Below, one piece after another: positions 1-3,310 of a stretch of 6,148 nt of DNA (within the stretch, counting starts at the first letter, position 1; the number at the start of each line of letters is the position of its first letter). Position numbers and translations under genes: made by a program. The stretch comes from Gemmatimonadota bacterium (GTDB lineage: Bacteria; Latescibacterota; UBA2968; UBA8231). The stretch lies in the NCBI GenBank assembly GCA_009845645.1, contig VXZF01000009.1, positions 2,760 through 8,907 of the forward strand, in the 5' to 3' direction. The notes below the pieces were generated by a model that saw only the letters and a program-made list of their open reading frames with translations, searched no databases and was not told the DNA's origin.

Positions 1-812
1 TCCATCTCCAAGTCGCGGAAGGCTTGGCCGTACTCATTGCCTTGGGTCGGCAGGCTGTCGAGATAGCGGGTGCTGGCGAGCTTGGCCAGCTTGAGGGTGT
101 GCTCGGCCGAGGTGCCGCCGATGACCAAGGCGAGGTGATAGGGCGGGCAGGCGGCCGTGCCGATCATGCGCAGCTTGTCGTCGACAAAGGCGCGTAGCCG
201 CTCTGGGGTCAGTAGTGCCCGAGTCTCTTGGAAGAGGAAGCTCTTGTTGGCCGAGCCGCCGCCTTTGGCCATGAACATGAATTTGTAGGCCGCGCCCTGC
301 TCGGCGAAAATCTCGATTTGGGCCGGGAGGTTGGTGCGGGTGTTTTGCTCCTCGAACATGCTCAGGGGGGCCAGTTGGCTGTAGCGGAGGTTGGTCTCCT
401 GATAGGCTTTGGCAATGCCGGCCGAGAGCGCGGCTTCGTCGTCGCCTTCGGTCCACACCTGATGCCCTTTTTTGCCCATGACGATGGCAGTGCCCGTATC
501 TTGGCACATCGGGAGGACCCAGCCAGCGGCGATGTTGGCGTTTTTGAGCATGTCGAGCGCGACGAAGCGGTCGTTGTCCGAGGCTTCTGGATCGTCGAGG
601 ATGCGGCGTAGTTGGGCTAGATGGCCGGGGCGCAACAAGTGAGCCGAGTCGCGGATGGCTTGGTCGGCGAGCAGAGTCAGGCCCTCGGACGCGACCTTGA
701 GGATCGGGCGACCTTCAAATTCGCTAGTGGAGACGTAATCCGTGGTCAGTAGGCGATGGGGAGTTGGGTCCTCGCCGAGGGGCAGGAGTTCGTGGTGGGT
801 GTAGCCGTTCAT
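1..812 (-). CDS. fumA: Class I (iron-sulfur) fumarate hydratase, N-terminal half
   Basis: This enzyme reversibly hydrates fumarate to L-malate in the cytoplasmic TCA cycle, using a [4Fe-4S] cluster. The window holds 270 codons; the family is about 550 residues, so the C-terminal half lies beyond the left edge. The reading runs unbroken from ATG at 812. Landmarks closely match E. coli FumA as I remember it: SEFEG-x-x-ILKVA near residues 30-41, DPEASDND near 74-81, [11 protein letters not shown] at 99-109, GKKG near 113-116, NLRYSQ at 141-146, NLPAQI at 161-166, KGGGSANK at 183-190, GTAACPPYH at 218-226, VIGGTSAE at 230-237 and GQAFRD near the edge. Cys103 and Cys222 correspond to the first two cluster ligands; the third should lie outside the window. 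The start is set by an AAGGA five bases upstream. It lies 8 bases after a small secreted-protein gene and probably shares its transcript. Class I family is near certain; the fumA symbol rests on the single-chain FumA/FumB type. Confidence 0.96.
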   Translation of the reverse strand, partial: MNGYTHHELLPLGEDPTPHRLLTTDYVSTSEFEGRPILKVASEGLTLLADQAIRDSAHLLRPGHLAQLRRILDDPEASDNDRFVALDMLKNANIAAGWVLPMCQDTGTAIVMGKKGHQVWTEGDDEAALSAGIAKAYQETNLRYSQLAPLSMFEEQNTRTNLPAQIEIFAEQGAAYKFMFMAKGGGSANKSFLFQETRALLTPERLRAFVDDKLRMIGTAACPPYHLALVIGGTSAEHTLKLAKLASTRYLDSLPTQGNEYGQAFRDLEM

Positions 813-817
813 TGGAA

Positions 818-822
818 TCCTT
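818..822 (-). promoter_or_regulatory. Ribosome binding site of the fumarase, overlapping the upstream stop codon
   Basis: On the minus strand AAGGA lies five bases before the fumarase ATG. Its first two bases are the last two bases of the TAA stop (821-823) of the preceding gene. Ribosomes ending the small gene would therefore stop on the fumarase initiation site, which suggests translational coupling. Confidence 0.7.
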
Positions 823-1381
823 AGTTAGGGGCAATAGTGTGGTGTTTGACCTGTCCCCAACTTTTGCTTTCGACGGCTGTTGGTAGCGACGAGGGTAGGT
901 CAAAGTAACTTAGCGGCGAGCGATAGAGCGCGCCGTCGCGTTCGACAGTGGCGGAGATAGCCCAGTCGGTTAGTTCGGTTAGTACTAAAGCGAGGGGGGA
1001 GACAATGACCGTGCCCTTCTCGGCGTCTGCTATCGCGTCGGCTTTTACGCTCGCCCAAGGAACAAATTCGCTAGCCGGCTCTTCCAGTGTTACCAAATTG
1101 CCATTCTCGTCTATGCCACGCGTGACCTCGACTTCTCGCCAAATCCGGTAGGATACGACGTCTGGCACGAGGCTGAATTCGAATTGCAAGTCAGTCACCT
1201 CACCCTCGTCGTTCAGATAGAATCGCACGCCGAGGATTTCGGGTGAAATAATCGCGGCGTCTTCTGTCTCGACGGGGCCTTCCCAAGGTGTGGTGAGCGG
1301 GGTGACAGTTTTGACCTCGCTGTCGGTCCAAGCTGCAGAAGCGGCGAGGACAGAGAGTATAATAGGGGCGAGTGCGAACAT
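821..1381 (-). CDS. Small secreted protein, possible fibronectin type III-like fold
   Basis: A 186-residue protein that I do not recognise as a named family. Residues 1-17 form a hydrophobic leader ([13 protein letters not shown]) with a plausible signal peptidase I site after Ala17, though the n-region has no positive charge. Residues 18-50 are an acidic, Thr/Pro-rich linker. Residues 50-160 alternate hydrophobic and polar positions as in a beta-sandwich. A Y-R-I-W-R strand (78-82), Trp109, Trp140 and an R-S-P near 154-156 recall fibronectin type III-like domains. This is inference from pattern, not a family match. There is no Cys in the mature part and no membrane anchor, so it is probably periplasmic or exported. 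The start is well supported by a near-perfect AAGGAGG six bases upstream. It precedes fumarase by 8 bases, an unexpected partner for an exported protein. It is a real gene judging by leader, ribosome site and tight spacing; function is unknown. Confidence 0.75.
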   Translation of the reverse strand: MFALAPIILSVLAASAAWTDSEVKTVTPLTTPWEGPVETEDAAIISPEILGVRFYLNDEGEVTDLQFEFSLVPDVVSYRIWREVEVTRGIDENGNLVTLEEPASEFVPWASVKADAIADAEKGTVIVSPLALVLTELTDWAISATVERDGALYRSPLSYFDLPSSLPTAVESKSWGQVKHHTIAPN

Positions 1382-1387
1382 GGCGAG

Positions 1388-1394
1388 CCTCCTT
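1388..1394 (-). promoter_or_regulatory. Strong Shine-Dalgarno of the small secreted-protein gene
   Basis: AAGGAGG on the minus strand, six bases before ATG at 1381. It matches the 16S anti-Shine-Dalgarno over seven bases and decides the start. The same GGAGG core occurs again just upstream (plus-strand CCTCC near 1404-1408). Confidence 0.8.
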
Positions 1395-1407
1395 GAGGTA
1401 AAACCTC
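1388..1407 (-). promoter_or_regulatory. Possible alternative hairpins over the ribosome binding site
   Basis: In the minus-strand leader, GAGGT-TTT-ACCTC can form a 5-bp hairpin (1395-1407). The same CCTC can instead pair with the GAGG of the Shine-Dalgarno as CCTC-AAG-GAGG (1388-1398). The two pairings exclude each other and only the second hides the ribosome site. The stems are very short, so this may be a by-product of two purine-rich GGAGG blocks. Confidence 0.2.
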
Positions 1408-1457
1408 CGTTGGGATGCGATTAGCATAGAATATATTACAAAAGCGCACTTGGGGCA

Positions 1458-1527
1458 GCAGTTGTTGTCTGCGGTTTCTAGGTCGTCGAGGATCGGCGTG
1501 GTTGGACTAGATGGCCGGACGCAAAAA
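1458..1527 (-). pseudogene. Decayed, frameshifted fragment of a class I fumarase gene
   Basis: This stretch aligns by eye to positions 567-638 of the intact fumarase, codons 59-82, with 59 identities over 70 aligned bases (84%) and two single-base deletions, opposite 603 and 629. Of 11 substitutions, 9 are transitions. Exact shared runs include TCGTCGAGGAT (1483-1493) and CTAGATGGCCGG (1507-1518). Read on the minus strand it gives GHLVQPRR in one frame and, after the shift, ILDDLETADNN in another; the intact gene has GHLAQLRR followed by [11 protein letters not shown]. It has no start, no full domain and broken frames, so it is a relic and not a gene. Similarity fades on both sides, with at most a few shared bases near 1443-1447 and 1529-1540. 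Orientation is the same as the intact gene. Confidence 0.85.
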
Positions 1528-1560
1528 AGAGCAATCGGGTACACATACTAAAAAGAAAAA

Positions 1561-1587
1561 TTGACATGCGAGTAGGGATTTTACATT
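1561..1587 (+). promoter_or_regulatory. Candidate sigma-70-like promoter for the foldase operon
   Basis: A perfect TTGACA at 1561-1566 sits in an AT-rich block. The best -10 is TACATT at 1582-1587 (four of six matches) with a short 15-base spacer; with a 17-base spacer the hexamer is the poorer CATTTA. It lies about 70 bases upstream of the ATG at 1655, a reasonable leader length. Only the -35 is strong, so the call is tentative. Confidence 0.35.
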
Positions 1588-1654
1588 TAGTTAGACAATT
1601 ATTGGCCAGTTGTTTAGGACTTTCACCGCCCGCCGCGAGTAGACTTTATCACCT

Positions 1655-3286
1655 ATGAAAAGACCCCTGCTGCTCACATCGGGTTTTTGCACAGCCGCGC
1701 TATTGCTCGCGGGGTGCGGCAAAGACGATCCGGTACTTGCTCGGGTCGGCGATGTGGATATCCGAGCTAGTGCATATCAGCGTTTTGTCGAGCGCCTACC
1801 CGCCAGTTTGCAGAGCGAGCAGGAGGGACGGGCGGGCGATTTGGAGCACCTGCAATCAATGGTTGATCGGGAATTGCTCTTCCGCGAAGCCCGGGCTAAG
1901 GGGATAGATTCGGACGCGGCTGTAAAAGGGCAGGTCGAACGGTTAGCTAGGAATCGCTTGGTCAATACCTATCAGTTGCGGATAGTAGCACCGAGGGTAA
2001 AAGTGGAAGCGGCACAGGTAGAACGTGCTTTTCTCGACCGGGGTTTTGACCGGGAGCGGCTGCTCAGTCGCATTGTAGTGGAAAGCCCAGAGGAGCGCGA
2101 CCAAGTGCTGAGTGAATTGCGGGAAGGCAGGGCCTTTGCCGAACTGGCGCAGCGTTTCGCCGACAACGATCCAGCGGCCGGGGAAGACGGGGTAGTAGGG
2201 TGGATTGGGCTGCCCCATTTGGACTGGTACAAAGTGCCGAGAGCGGCTTTTTTTTCACTGCCAAAGGGACAGGTGGCCCGACCGGTACGCCTGCCGAGAG
2301 CGTGGCAGATCTACCGTTTTGCAGAAGACCGAAAATCCGAGTTGACTGACTACTCGGAAGGTATCCATCGCCTGTTGGAAAGCGAGGCTTGGCAAGCGGA
2401 ACTAGAGCGCGAATTTGAACTCCTGAGCCAAAGTTATGGGCTGCGCCTGCACGCCGAAGGTCTGGAACGACTGCGGCAGGGACCGATGCGGGACCTCGTC
2501 CTAGCACCGGACGAAGCGACCCAGACTTTATACAGTTTTTCGGAGGGGGAAATTGGGCTCAGGGAGTGTTTGATTGATCTCAGAGAAGCGGGGATAGGTG
2601 GAGAATTGTCCGGCGGCCAGCAAGGAGTCGATCTCTTAGAGGACTTGGTTGTGCGGCCTAGGCTTTTTGCCGCAGCCGCCCGGGATAAGGGTTGGGAGCG
2701 GGAGCCGGAGTTTGCAGAGTGGCTGACGCGCAAGCGGGAATGGTTGGTTCTGCGGACCTTGGTGCAGGCTCAGACGGCTTTGCAGGGGCCGATCTCAGAA
2801 GCCGAGAGTCGGGCTTATTACCAAGCCAACGCAAATAAATTCCGCAGCCCAGAGGAGGTGGAAATTCGCGAGGTCCTAATGGCGACGGAAGCGCAAGCTC
2901 AAGCCTTGCGGGAGGAGATCGAACAGGGCGTCGAGATGTCCGCACTGCTGAACAGACCGGGCGTCGGTTCGCATGCGCGACCGGGTAAAAAGGGAAAAAT
3001 GACCTTGCGCCGCCTCTTTCGATCCCGCTATCCACAACTAGTTGACGCTGCGTTTGCTGCTGAGGAAGGCGAGCTAGTGGGGCCGGTGGAGACGCACGAT
3101 GGCTTTGCAGTCTTTCGGGTTCTGGAACGAAAAGGTGGGGATATTATGCCCTTTGAACGGGTGCGAAAAAGGGCGGAGGCCCTGCTGAGGCAGCGCCGCG
3201 AGCAAGAGGGTATTGTCGAACTGATTGGAGCCCTGCGGGCCAAAGGCGAAACTCAGGTAGTGTTTTTTACCGACCGCCTGCAATGA
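1655..3286 (+). CDS. SurA/PrsA-like parvulin-domain lipoprotein (periplasmic foldase or chaperone)
   Basis: A 543-residue envelope protein. Residues 1-21 are a lipoprotein signal with basic start (MKR), hydrophobic core and lipobox L-A-G-C, Cys21 being the predicted acylated residue. The mature part has a tandem layout. A helical SurA-N-like segment (about 27-130, with MVDRELLFREARAKG at 69-83) leads into parvulin-like domain 1 (about 134-228; G-R-A-F-A-E-L-A-Q at 158-166, GWIG at 182-185). A second helical segment (about 300-398, with LVVRPRLFAAAARDKGW at 331-347) leads into parvulin-like domain 2 (about 400-495; G-P-V-E-T-H-D-G-F-A-V near its end). The tail is helical and basic. Families of this type isomerise prolyl bonds or chaperone exported proteins. 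Both domains lack the usual R-H-I histidine at the first strand (SRIVV; IREVL), so chaperoning without catalysis is likely. The start is fixed by the signal peptide; no good Shine-Dalgarno precedes it. The next gene follows after 24 bases. Confidence 0.88.
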   Translation: MKRPLLLTSGFCTAALLLAGCGKDDPVLARVGDVDIRASAYQRFVERLPASLQSEQEGRAGDLEHLQSMVDRELLFREARAKGIDSDAAVKGQVERLARNRLVNTYQLRIVAPRVKVEAAQVERAFLDRGFDRERLLSRIVVESPEERDQVLSELREGRAFAELAQRFADNDPAAGEDGVVGWIGLPHLDWYKVPRAAFFSLPKGQVARPVRLPRAWQIYRFAEDRKSELTDYSEGIHRLLESEAWQAELEREFELLSQSYGLRLHAEGLERLRQGPMRDLVLAPDEATQTLYSFSEGEIGLRECLIDLREAGIGGELSGGQQGVDLLEDLVVRPRLFAAAARDKGWEREPEFAEWLTRKREWLVLRTLVQAQTALQGPISEAESRAYYQANANKFRSPEEVEIREVLMATEAQAQALREEIEQGVEMSALLNRPGVGSHARPGKKGKMTLRRLFRSRYPQLVDAAFAAEEGELVGPVETHDGFAVFRVLERKGGDIMPFERVRKRAEALLRQRREQEGIVELIGALRAKGETQVVFFTDRLQ

Positions 3287-3294
3287 GCGGCAAT

Positions 3295-3301
3295 GGAAGG
3301 A
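3295..3301 (+). promoter_or_regulatory. Ribosome binding site of the large secreted protein
   Basis: GGAAGGA ends nine bases before ATG at 3311. An in-frame ATG at 3293 lies on the edge of this motif and would add six residues (MEGKSV) with no ribosome site of its own. The motif and a basic signal-peptide start (MKESRK) favour 3311. Confidence 0.6.
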
Positions 3302-3310
3302 AAATCCGTT

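Larger units (their letters stand above)
1382..1654. other. Divergent intergenic region between the two transcription units
   Basis: These 273 bases separate the minus-strand small gene/fumarase pair from the plus-strand foldase/large-protein pair. From left to right they hold the ribosome site of the small gene, a short AT-rich stretch (about 1421-1441, TAATAT on the minus strand could be a -10 but has no convincing -35), the decayed fumarase fragment (1458-1527), and an AT-rich block from about 1540 to 1620 with a TTGACA. I see no RNA gene and no clear rho-independent terminator. Promoters for both directions must lie here unless transcription enters from elsewhere. Confidence 0.7.

Noticed and set aside
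228..611. A 127-codon plus-strand frame
   Set aside because: It is antisense to a highly conserved part of fumarase and shows no independent support.
1200..1544. A 114-codon minus-strand frame that includes the fumarase relic (ILDDLETADNN)
   Set aside because: It joins one frame of the relic to an off-frame reading of the small secreted-protein gene and has no ribosome site. The in-frame gene from 1381 has a strong one.
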